64,000 nt of DNA from Panicum virgatum (taxonomy: Eukaryota; Streptophyta; Magnoliopsida; Poales; Poaceae), in the NCBI RefSeq assembly GCF_016808335.1, contig NC_053138.1, positions 11,711,900 through 11,775,899 on the forward strand. The letters are read 5' to 3'. How positions within the stretch are numbered: position 1 is the first letter of the stretch; each line of letters starts with the position of its first letter. The position numbers were made by a program, and so were the translations under genes. The notes under the pieces are model-generated. The model made no database searches. It saw only the letters and a list, made by a program, of their open reading frames with translations, and was not told where the DNA came from. Shown here piece by piece: positions 11,462 through 20,549 of the stretch.

Positions 11462-12969
11462 CAGGAGCCAAATAAACAAACAGCCACAAAGATTGGCAAG
11501 CATTCCTTCGTTGGAAAAAAAAATCTCCGCGTACATATATTTAACGCTCCGAGCATCTCTGATTAATTGGGCGGCCAAAATCTAAGTGCAACCTCTTCGA
11601 AGCCATGTTATTGTCGCATCCAATGATACGATATCTCCGTCTCTGCTACTTGTCTGGAAACAACGGATTCTCATAATCATCGGTGTCGTTGTCGTGCCGT
11701 TATTTAGCTCAAACATAAGGTTCTAACGTTGATTTAATTAGCTTACATACTATTGAATCGTCACCTGATCAAAAGACCGTTTCAACAAATGTATGCTGGC
11801 TAGTTAAATCAGAGAAATAATTAATCATAGGCCGGACATATATGAACTTTATGCCTGCCAGATTTTGTGTTAGTGCGAACAGTGTCAGAAATGGCCAGCC
11901 ATGCATGTAAGAATCCATCTAGTTCAGCAGGCCAAATGGAATGTTCCTTGTCAATGCATCGATCAAACTGACTAAAAGATAGCTAGTTCATGAAATATTA
12001 TTATGTCTCATATTCTATTTCTAATTCAACTTACTATAGAAAAGAACCTGACATGATTTAATTTGAATGACATTGATGATGTTTTGAATGATTTTTTTGT
12101 TACGAGAGATTAGTTTTACGATGATTTCATAATCTTTTCCTATAAAAATATATTCTCTTATTTCGGGCATTCTATTGAACAAGAGCAGCTTTTTTTAGAT
12201 TACATGGTACAACTCGTATGCTCACAATGCACGTACACTCACCCATATAAATACATGTACACAAACCCTACTCTTACCAGTATTTTGAAGATTGAGCCGA
12301 TAAATTCTCAAAATTGACGAAGTCACCATAAATGTCTCGCTGTTGACGGAAACATCGAGTACCACTAAAAATACAACGCCATTAAATCATAAAATATTTG
12401 CTCTTATAGAAAATCGAACACCGAACTAAGGTACTACGAGGCTCTAGGCTGTCCTTTCGCATCAAGAGAAGCTAGCCGGCCACAGATCACGACGCTTGAA
12501 CGGCTCTCCACCTCAACGAAATATCAATGCCAGAAGGGCCCGTTTAACCTACCTAGGCTAGGCCCAACTAAACTCAAGTCACCCATTCCTAAACGGTTTT
12601 GACCGAGCAAACGGCCTGGCCGTTAGGGCCTAAACAACCCAGACAACCATTATTCATTGTAGGCATGTCAAGGGCCGTTTTTAATTTTCCTCAAAAAGAT
12701 GTAAAGGACCGTTTTTTAATCAAAATAAATTTTATAAGTGTAACATCCCTAGGTTAATTAAAGATTAAACATGTCATCATATGCATTATCAAGCATTAAC
12801 CATAATTAGTTTGCACTTAGGAGTGATAAAACTTTAGGGCTAAGCCCTTTCAAAATTATAAGGGCGGACGGTCTCCCCCTGTAGGGCGGACCGTCCTCAG
12901 CTCAACAGCACAGTCAGTCTAGTCAACAACGACCAAGTCAAGCCTTGCTACGTCAGCACCCCGGACTCA

Positions 12970-14040
12970 AGATGGCAATGGATATTATCCGCGCGGATAG
13001 TGACTCCGTAAACCCGAACCCGTGGAGCAAAAACCGTGCCCGCACCCGCACCCGTCACCCGCAATGGGCACCACCTTACACCCGCGCCCGCTACCCGCGG
13101 GTAACAAATGCCCGCGGGCATGGCCGTACCCGCCAGGCCGACCACTGGATCTGGGATCTGGGAGGGCGCGACGGGCCGACGGCGGAGGGCGGCGGAGGCC
13201 AGGACGGTGGCGGGGACAGCGGAGGGCGGCGGCGGCCGGGACGGCGGCGGGGACGGCGGAGGGCGGCGGCGGCCGGGACGGCGGCGGGGACGGCGGAGGG
13301 CGGCGGCGGCCGGGACGGCGGCGGAGACAGCTGAGGGCAGCGGCGGCCGGGACGTCGGCAGGGACAGCGGAGGGCGGCGGCAACCGGGGACGGCGGTGGG
13401 GAAGGCAGAGGGCGGCAGCGGCGGGGACAGCGGAGGGCGGCGGCTACCGGGGACGGCGGCGGGGAAGGCGGAGGGCGGCGGGGACAGCGAATGGCGGCAG
13501 GTAAGGCGGAGGGTGGAGGGCGCGACGGCGGCGGGGACGGTGTGCGTCGGCGGCAGGGGAGGCGGGGAAGGTGAGCGGCGGCGCGACCGGCGCCGGTTGC
13601 GGAGGCCTGGTCGGGGTGGGAGAGGGTGCCGAGAGCGGGAGGTGGAAGAGAGCAGCGGCCGGAGGGGGAGACGCCGACGGAGGGGAGCCGGCGGCCCTGG
13701 AGGCCGAGCGCCCGAGGGGTTGGGATGGGTGCGCAGGGGCAGGGGCGATGGGGTTTGCGGGTTGCGGCTTGGAGTCGCGGTGAGTGGCGGCTGGGAGAGT
13801 GGGAACCGCCAACCCTAGAAACTATTATATATACTCATGGTTTTGGCCCCACATGTCAGCGGCTATGCGGGTTTGCGGGTTCGGGTATCAAATTTTGAAA
13901 TCCGTTAGCAAATACCCGTCGGGTTTGAAGTCGTACCCGCGCCCGCGCCCGCGCCCGCGGGTACAAACCCAGACCCGAATCCGCGCCCAACGGGTTCGGT
14001 GTCCGTGGATTTGCGGGTTTTTTCTACCCAACCAGCAGAG
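12970..14040. mobile_element. Nested non-autonomous element with ACCCGCGGGTA-rich ends and a minisatellite core
   Basis: Begins around GATGGCAATGGATATTATCC and contains many variants of the palindromic ACCCGCGGGT at both ends (12985-13125 and 13860-14030). Elements with GATGGCAA and CCCGCGGG ends are common in grass genomes. The interior (13150-13830) is unlike the ends: a 37-bp minisatellite, then GC-rich sequence. On the minus strand this reads like a promoter and leader (TATATATAATAG near 13829-13840, then CTAGGGTTGGCGG). No clear target duplication was found, so borders are approximate. Confidence 0.5.
13198..13490 (+). repeat. 37-bp GC-rich minisatellite
   Basis: The unit begins GGGACGGCGGAGGGCGGCGG. 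Successive unit starts fall 37 bp apart (GAC at about 13215, 13252, 13289, 13326, 13363), then degenerate to 38 bp and partial copies. Because 37 is not a multiple of three, each unit shifts the frame, and the Gly/Arg/Ala-rich frames seen on both strands are a by-product. Confidence 0.85.
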
Positions 14041-15969
14041 TCTCTAGAACTTTTTCGGCCTCCCAAAATTTGTGAGGCGGACGGTCTCCCCCCTAGGGGC
14101 GGACGGTCCGCAGGTCATTTTTCAGCCTTACACAGAAACACCTAGAAACCATGTTTTCGACCTAGAATGTTCCGCGGTTGGCCGGCGGATGGTCCGCCAA
14201 ATGGTCCGCCGTTTAGAGCCGAACGGTCCGCTTCTTCTAAGCCGGACGGTCCGCAGTTAGTGGTCTATCACCCCTACACTTAGCTATGATTAATCCACAT
14301 ATGTACTACATGTCTAGCCTCTTTTATCATAGTTTGCAATGTTAAATCGCGCCTTCTCATACCATTTGCATACCATGTCAATCATTCATGGCATATTTAT
14401 TTATCATGCATCATTGCAATCGTGTAGAAACCGTGACGCCGGAACAAGAGGGAACAAGAGGAGCTTGAGCCGGATACTCAAGGCAGGCACCTAAGCATTT
14501 TTTACTCCCTATTTTGGATCAATGAAGTATACATGTCTTGTTTGCGCATGAGTTACTATATATATCATTGATTGCTTAGAACCTATTTGATGCATTACCA
14601 ACCTTGATTAGGGTATCATCCTTAGATGAGTATGCTTGAATAGGTGTCACAAACTATATGCTTAGCCATGCTTAGTTACGGTACAAGACGAGAGGTGGCA
14701 AGGTCACCACCACTCGCGAGCTATAGGATGTTTGATTAATTTTACATGATTAGTCAAGAATGGATACAAGTTGAGCAAAGATGAAAGATGATTCGGACTT
14801 GGGCAAGTATGGTAGGGCCATTTTGGGATGGAGCTCAATGGTTAGACTTGCTTGAGTTCATTAAGGACTGATGCGTAATCGCTTTGATACTTGAGCACCT
14901 TTCCGTACAAACCACATACTTTATAATGGGACGGTAAGCCAATTAGCATGAGTCACACCTTGCCTTGATCGGATTCTGTGCGAGTTGTGATGGAGTGTGA
15001 TCGGCGGGTCCGGTGCACTTGTCCTTCCCGACCGTTCGCTCATAACCGGTTGTGTTTGTGTGAAAGGTTGAGGCATGAATCAACACTTATCCTTGGCCAT
15101 GGGTATGGTCGTTGGTCTTATTCTCGTGTGGGAAAAGTTGTACACCCCTGCAGGGTTTTTGATCTATTGCAATAGCCGCGCTCTCGGTCATTGAGCATGC
15201 TCTTGTACTTTGACTTTAACGTAGAGTTACCGAGAAAGTTCATGGAATATTGAGCTTATGATTTATGAACACTTTACTTATGTAATTGTTTGATGCATGC
15301 TTTAGAGATCATAAATGCCATGTCTTTTGTTTATTACAACTTGATCAAAGATAGATGCTTTTATGCAAAAGTTAATACTTTACTCTATCCTTGCTACTAA
15401 CCAAATACATTTTCCTTGAGGTCGGGCTAGTATATACCCATATTGGATAAGCCCTGCGAGTACCCTTCGTACTCATGGTGCTATCGTTAAAGTTGTTGCA
15501 GGTGATTCACAGTCGGAGGCCGTCTTTGGGTACTTCTACCCCGCGGATGGAGGTGCGGGTGAGGAGTAGATGGCCGGTGGCTATTGGAAGGGCACTATCG
15601 GCATATAGTGTTAACCTTCTTATTTTATACTATGTATAGAGTATATGTGATGTAGAACTTTCCGCTGCAAAACTTTGAAACTCAATGTCCTTGCACTTGA
15701 ACCCCCTTTTTTTAATTAAAACTCTATGTACGATTGTGATTATGTGATGATGTTCACATATTGTGCAAGTGGAGTGTGTTTAAATCTTGGGCGGTGCTCA
15801 TGACACATTCCAAGGACTACCGGGGTTGGCCCTTTTTAATCTAGTTGATCAATTGACGATAACTTATTAAACGGGATCAACTTGGGCTGGTTCCTCGCAA
15901 CAAGAGCCGTTTAGGCAATATACACTATACAGGCACAACGCGCGCGCAGACATATATGATAAAAAAAAA

Positions 15970-16102
15970 GGGTCAGTTGGATCCATGCCACTACAACTTC
16001 TTGAAATTGGATTTCATGTTGAAATCCATGCCATTGAGTGGCATGATTTTGAACATGAAACCCAATTTCACGGAGTTGTGGTGGCATGAATCAAATTTTC
16101 CC
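15970..16102 (+). mobile_element. Foldback MITE, copy 1 (133 bp, complete hairpin)
   Basis: Begins GGGTCAGTTGGATCCATGCC and ends AATCAAATTTTCCC. The two halves are near-perfect inverted repeats around a short loop TTGAG near 16036, so a transcript would fold into one long hairpin. The ends are imperfect terminal inverted repeats (24 of 31 positions). A deletion derivative sits in the FLZ gene intron at 48559-48648. Confidence 0.75.
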
Positions 16103-16267
16103 TAAAAAATATGACAGATACTGAAATTGGTAAAGTTGTCATTAATGCTATGGATTAATGGGTTCCTTACTACTGTGGACTGTGGTCTTTTAGTTTGCCC
16201 TGGCTAATAGTGTAACAGTAATAACAGGTGGTCATAGAACTCCTGCATAGTGATCTCTGCAGTCACA

Positions 16268-16313
16268 TCCCTCACTACTACGTATTTATGCATAAATATG
16301 TAGTAGTGAGGGA
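16268..16313. repeat. 46-bp near-perfect palindrome
   Basis: TCCCTCACTACTAC at the left is matched by GTAGTAGTGAGGGA at the right, around the centre TTTATGCATAAA. Only one of 23 base pairs is mismatched. It could be two fused transposon ends or a small foldback element. Confidence 0.8.
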
Positions 16314-17316
16314 CCCGCATACAGGCGCCAAATCTGGGCCCGCAGCCATCGGATCCGGCCTCGCTGGCGCTGCCACCGCCCTCCCGGCGGCGTCCCCCTC
16401 CGGCCAGTAGCAGCCGCGTCCACCTGACGTAGGGAGGGGAGAGGAAGTTGCCCCGCCGCCGCCGTCCTCGCGGGCCACGCGGGCTTCCGACGGCCAGCTC
16501 CGGCGGCGGCGCAGCGGTGGGGAGCGGGGAAGTGGGCGGCGGCGGCTGGTGGGGGCGTCTGCCCGTGTCGCCCTAAGCGGGGACGACGCGGGCACAAGGG
16601 GCCTTGTCCGATAATGGTATTTTTGCATTATAATCCTTGCAATTTGGCCAAATGGCAAACAAATTGATGCTAATATTTGTCCCATCTTCACATTCCCTAC
16701 AGATTTCAATGCGTCCTTTCATGCTTTAGCTGCTGTTTTGATTCGGTCACAGCCCACAACAGTTGTCAAATTTCTAAGAACGTTGTTACTCGATCGCCGT
16801 CGTCGAGAATTATTCGTTGAGCATTGAGCAGGTCCGAGCGGCCAGCGGAGGCAGATATGCCTCCCGAGTCCCGACGCCAGAGCAAAGCAGAGTACCGAAA
16901 AGAAGGATACGTCCCACCCGTCGGATGGAAAAGTGCCTCGGTGGCGGGCCGCGGGCTCTCCATCTCTGCAAGCGGCGAGGACGACCTCCTGTCAGTGTCG
17001 ACGGGATGAGGATCATGTCGTGCTCACCAGGTCCAGCGCATGATCCGTCCGCAGGGGCCCGTCTCTCTCCGCTTCCGGCGTCGACACGTTTGCTTGGGTT
17101 CCTGAGGCTGCAGACGCATGCACGTCTGGAGCAGCATGCGGAAGCACAACTAGTACGCGCAGACGAGCACTTTTCTGCACCATTTTGGATGGGATTGGAG
17201 CCATCCGTGTCAATCTCCTTCGACGGAATTTTTATTCTCGTTTCGAAACAAGCCATCGATTTCTCGACCAAATCGCACTCGTCGAGCCATCGACGGAGTA
17301 AGCTACGCGTCGTCTA
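16314..17316. other. Intergenic region including a 300-bp GC-rich block, no supported gene
   Basis: 16320-16600 is GC-rich with CCGCCGCC runs and may be a captured fragment or an old promoter. 16820-17300 is 3' flank of the glycosyltransferase. Open frames here have no recognisable domain. Confidence 0.4.
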
Positions 17317-18813
17317 CTAGTTGCCACCACCTTCGGCGACGATCCGCCTCAGGAACTCCGTCAGGCTCCGGTCCGAGCCCCCGCCGCTGGCAACGGCCGC
17401 CCTCGCCTCCTGCCTCCACGCCGCGGCGCGGGACGCCGCCGCCCCCGACGTCGCGGCCACCACGCACCGCGCCAGCTCCGCGGCCTCAACGACGCCGTCC
17501 GCCTCCCGCGCCGCCGCGCGGACGCCGGCGCCGCCCGCCCGCTCCGCGACGAGCCAGGCGCTCGTGCCCTGGTCCGAGTACTGCGGTGCCACGACCAGCG
17601 GCACGCCGCAGGCCACGCCCTCCAGGATCGAGTTCCACCCGCCGTGCGTCACGAAGCACGCCACCGACGGGTGCGACAGCACGCGCGCCTGGTCGCACCA
17701 CTCCACCACCGTCCCGGCGCCGGCGTCGCCCGCGGCCGCCGCCAGGCTCCTGATCGCCGCGTCGTCCTCGCCGTCCCTGCAATTGTCCTTCCTCAGCACC
17801 CAGAGGAACGGCCTCTTGATCCGCGCCAGGGCGTCGGCTATCTCGGCGACCTGGTTCCTGCTCATCACCGACGAGCTCCCGAAGGAGATGTACACCACCG
17901 ACTTGGCCGGCTTGGAGTCCAGCCAGCTGAGGAAGTCGCCGTTCCTGTCATGGTCAAAGACATCGCGAGGGGGAGGCAGCGCGCGCTTGCCGGCGTCATC
18001 CGCTTCGTGCAGGAACGAGAGCACCGGCCCGACGGCGAAGACGTCGACGTGTGGCCTCAGGGACGCGAGCGCGTCGTGCTCCAGGGCGTCAAACGTGTTG
18101 GCGAGGACGTACGTCGGGGGAGGCCTCGATGGGTCGTCGCCGCCGCGTTCCAGCGCGTCCATGAGCTCGCCGAACTCCGGGAGCACGAACGCGAAGGGGT
18201 TGTCCTCGTCGGTGATGGCGAGGAACGACGGCAGGTCGCGGACCCGGAGCGGCGGGAGGCCAGGGAGCCGCACCTGCGCGCCGGGGTCCCCGGACGCCGC
18301 GGCGGCCGCGACGGCGTCCCGGTGGCCGCGGAAGTAGTGGTAGTACGCGGCGAGGGCGGTGGCCGGCTGGATCCAGAACACGGCCGTCGCCGCCACGCCG
18401 TGCTCCCGCGCGACGCCCGCCACCCACGGCAGCAGCAGCGTGTACAACGCGCACGTCACGGGGCGCCCGCCGGCGCGGAGGCGGCAGAGCACCGCGGCCA
18501 GCGAGCGCTCGCCGGCTGCCCTGGCCCGCTCCATGTACCGCGCGTAGCTGTCCGCGGCGCGGTCGAACCCGCCGTCGTAGCCGTCCGAGTAGGCCACGTA
18601 CGCGACCGCGTCGTCCCCGTCGCCGCCCCTCTCCTCCCCCGCCACCGCAGCGGCGCCCGGGAACATCCGCCGGAACGCCGAGAGCGGGGCGCAGATGGTG
18701 ACGCGCGCGCCTGGGCACGCGCCGGCGAGGCGGCGCGCGAGGTGGCGCGCCGGGGTGATGTGCCCCTGGGCCGGGTACGTGGCGATCAGGAAGTGGTGCT
18801 TCGTCGTGGTCAT
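17317..18813 (-). CDS. Family-1 UDP-glycosyltransferase, UGT75-like, intronless (498 aa)
   Basis: Cytosolic transfer of a sugar, probably glucose, from UDP-sugar to a small lipophilic acceptor. One uninterrupted exon of 498 codons with normal family length. N-terminal HHFLIATYPAQGHITP places the catalytic base at His18. The C-terminal PSPG box is exactly 44 residues, W372 to Q415 (EWCDQARVLSHPS, then HGGWNS, GVPLVVAP, QYSDQ), with His390, Trp393, Asn394, Ser395, Glu398 and Asp414-Gln415. The final Gln is usual for glucose-using enzymes. FPAQGH-type start, YVLANTFDALEHDAL and SWLDSKPAKSVVYISFGS fit group L / UGT75, which includes anthocyanin 5-O-, crocetin- and hormone-ester glucosyltransferases. 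The substrate cannot be told from sequence. The start is the only Met before the conserved N-terminal strand. Confidence 0.92.
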   Translation of the reverse strand: MTTTKHHFLIATYPAQGHITPARHLARRLAGACPGARVTICAPLSAFRRMFPGAAAVAGEERGGDGDDAVAYVAYSDGYDGGFDRAADSYARYMERARAAGERSLAAVLCRLRAGGRPVTCALYTLLLPWVAGVAREHGVAATAVFWIQPATALAAYYHYFRGHRDAVAAAAASGDPGAQVRLPGLPPLRVRDLPSFLAITDEDNPFAFVLPEFGELMDALERGGDDPSRPPPTYVLANTFDALEHDALASLRPHVDVFAVGPVLSFLHEADDAGKRALPPPRDVFDHDRNGDFLSWLDSKPAKSVVYISFGSSSVMSRNQVAEIADALARIKRPFLWVLRKDNCRDGEDDAAIRSLAAAAGDAGAGTVVEWCDQARVLSHPSVACFVTHGGWNSILEGVACGVPLVVAPQYSDQGTSAWLVAERAGGAGVRAAAREADGVVEAAELARCVVAATSGAAASRAAAWRQEARAAVASGGGSDRSLTEFLRRIVAEGGGN

Positions 18814-19275
18814 GGCGCTTAGCTCTTGCGGCTCCTCCCGCGTCGCGAGTGGCCGAGTGACCTCGCGGCCTCGCGGGCGCGCGCTCTTATGCTAGGAACG
18901 AGTGGCCATGGCTGGCAGAGCCGCATAGGAATGAAAGTGAGGCGAGGCGACTAGAGCACGTTTGCTCGATAGTCGATAAGATTTTCTACTTCTGTTGTGC
19001 TCTTGTGCTCTTGCTTTTGCACTGCTTTTCCGCCGCCTTAGACCGACTCCAAGGAGAGCTATTCTCGCGAGCAAATCCATATTTGCCTCGCGTGAACAGT
19101 ACTTTACATTCCCGTCTCCAAACCGTGCCTCCAACAGCCGTTGCATTCCCATTTGCATTAGCAGCCGCTTTGCCCCCGACAACGCGCCTCGCCGTCGTGC
19201 GCGCGCGTGCGACCGCTGCGCCAGCCGTTAGCTCCCCACGGTGGCGGTGGGATCCGCGGCGTGCTACATGCCTCC

Positions 19276-19540
19276 ATGGATCCGGCCGCGGACCCCTCGC
19301 CGCCGCGGCGGTCGATGAAGCGGCGGCCGTCCGCGCAGTCGCCGGAGCTGTCGCCGAAGGCGGGAGGAGGGTAGCTGGCGGCGGTGGAGGAGCTGATCCG
19401 GCGGGTGGAGGAGCTGGAGGCCGCGGCGGCGCTGCTGCGGGAGGAGAAGGAGGCCGCGGAGGCGGCGGCGCACGGCCTGCGGCAAGAGCTGGACGCGGAG
19501 CGGGCCTCCGCGGAGACGGTGGCGAGCGAGGCCCGCCTCC
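19276..19540 (+). pseudogene. Fragment of a coiled-coil gene resembling the start of a GTD-binding (myosin-binding) protein
   Basis: Starts MDPAADPSPPRRSMKRRPS, then an in-frame TAG at 19372-19374, then in the same frame a heptad-like coiled coil: VEELIRRVEELEAAAALL, EKEAAEAAAHGL, QELDAERASAETVASEA. The last part resembles the opening of the GTD-binding domain of plant myosin-binding proteins (ELxxERxAAxxAASEA). Similarity stops abruptly near 19535. The rest of the gene is absent. It sits inside inverted repeats and next to another gene fragment, so a captured exon is likely. The family assignment is moderate. Confidence 0.5.
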
Positions 19541-19834
19541 CTCCCGCGCGGCAGCCCTGCCTCCATCCGTCGGACCCGCCTTCCTCCCGCGCGCCGGCCT
19601 GCCGTCGCAGGGCTCGGCCTCTGCCGCCACCTCCGGGAGGCCCGCACAGGCGGCCTCGCCCTCCGCCGTCGGGAGGCCGCCTCCTCCCCATCCCGCCGGG
19701 CGGCATGAGCAGCAGGAGGAGGAGCTAGAAGGCAAGGAGGGCGTTCGCGCCAGCTTGCCCGCACCGCCGATTGGAGCTGGCCGGAGTCACTAACCACGCA
19801 CCCACCGCCGCCTCCGACTAGCCGCTCTCCCGCC

Positions 19835-20065
19835 ATGATGAAGCAACTCCACAAGTCATCCCCCTCCCACGCGCCGTCGCCGCCCCGGCCCATTCTTCTC
19901 CTTCGCCGCCCGCTCCGGCGTCCCCACCGGGTTCCGCCCGCCTTCGCGCCGGGTCGTCGTCACCGGCGGGGCCGGATTCGTCGGCAGCCACCTCGTGGAC
20001 CTGCTGCTGGAGCAGGGCACGCGCGCGAAGTCTGTGGCCCTCCTCTGGTCCGCCGCCTCCTCCTC
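19835..20065 (+). pseudogene. UXS (fragment): Fragment of a UDP-glucuronate decarboxylase (UDP-xylose synthase) gene
   Basis: The ATG at 19835 opens with MMKQLHKSSPSHAPS, matching the cytosolic tail of type II membrane UXS proteins. The next recognisable part is in a different frame: GVPTGFRPPSRR followed by VVVTGGAGFVGSHLVD at about 19945-19995, the Rossmann GxxGxxG NAD-binding start of UXS. The transmembrane segment expected between them is missing and the frame changes (ATG frame 2, Rossmann frame 0), so it cannot code for an enzyme. Similarity ends near 20030. The enzyme would make UDP-xylose for cell-wall xylan. Confidence 0.75.
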
Positions 20066-20419
20066 CTCTGCCGGCCGGATGCATTCGAGGAGAGAAGGGA
20101 TGTATTTTTGCATCCCCTCCCTCCTCCAAAGAGAAAATGCATTGCGCGATGCATGGTCTGTTGGAGGAGGGACGGAGCAGGCACAGTGGCGAGCGCGAGG
20201 CAAAAAATCTTTTTCCTCGTGTTGTTGGGGTCAGTCTATCCATTAGACTTTTCTGCAGCAGTGTGTCATCTTGTCGTGTCATCATAGAAAATACCTTAAC
20301 ATCAAGTAATTGTATTGGATTATAAAAGATTGTCCAACAGAAATGTCTACACACCTGGTTTCCGTTTCTAAACTAAATTTATTGATGGTAAATTTTAAAA
20401 ATTTGACGAAGAGGGTACA

Positions 20420-20549
20420 AAGCTGCTAACTCCCATCTACACTTTATGCTTTCGGGTAATGCAATAATGTGACAGTGGCGGTATGCATCACAATGCAAAA
20501 AGGCAGGAATCTTTTCCTTTATCTTAAAAAAAGAAGCTGCTAACTCCCA
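20420..20549 (+). mobile_element. 98-bp retroinsertion with poly(A) tail and 16-bp target duplication
   Basis: AAGCTGCTAACTCCCA is present at 20420-20435 and 20534-20549. The 98 bp between them end in a TTTATCTT segment followed by seven A and a G. This is the arrangement made by target-primed reverse transcription, a 5'-truncated LINE or SINE-like copy in plus orientation. Confidence 0.75.

Larger units (their letters stand above)
10433..12738. other. Intergenic region with small repeats, no supported gene
   Basis: Upstream DNA of the hydrolase gene, then AT-rich sequence. It contains a micro-insertion (11416-11461), a stretch at about 12190-12450 resembling a widespread grass repeat (TTGACGAAGTCACCA followed by CTCGCTGTTGACGG), and an imperfect duplication at 12670-12720 (AAGGGCCGTTTTTAAT and AAAGGACCGTTTTTTAAT). 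No coding signal was found. Confidence 0.45.
12739..15899 (+). mobile_element. Probable large solo LTR of a Ty3/gypsy-type retrotransposon
   Basis: Starts TGTAACATCCC and has non-coding sequence throughout, with the late segment GCCCTGCGAGTAC, CGTACTCATGGTGCTATCG and GTTGCAGGTGATTC that I associate with long LTRs of grass gypsy elements. Flanking pentamers ATAAG (12734-12738) and ACAAG (15900-15904) agree at four of five bases if the element ends CTCGCA. The right end is therefore tentative. A GC-rich element is nested at about 12970-14040. No gag or pol sequence is present. Strand is arbitrary. Confidence 0.5.
19039..20240 (+). mobile_element. Pack-type DNA element (MULE-like) carrying two host-gene fragments
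   Basis: The left end (TAGACCGACTCCAA at 19039, TTTGCCTCGCG at 19082, CTCCAACAGCCGTTGCAT at 19129) reappears on the opposite strand at the right end. There it reads TAGACTGACCCCAA, TTTTGCCTCGCG and CTCCAACAGACCATGCAT, in the same order across about 20140-20240. These are imperfect inverted ends of roughly 100-130 bp. Between them lie two unrelated gene fragments, both on the plus strand (see 19276 and 19835). No 9-bp target duplication could be fixed, so the exact borders and the MULE assignment are inference. Confidence 0.5.

Noticed and set aside
12945..13818. Several Gly/Arg/Ala-rich open frames of 120-236 codons
   Set aside because: They are translations of a 37-bp minisatellite and flanking GC-rich repeat in different frames, not proteins.
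17644..18822. 392-codon plus-strand frame opposite the glycosyltransferase
   Set aside because: Antisense shadow of a gene with intact catalytic His and PSPG box; composition is a by-product of high third-position GC.
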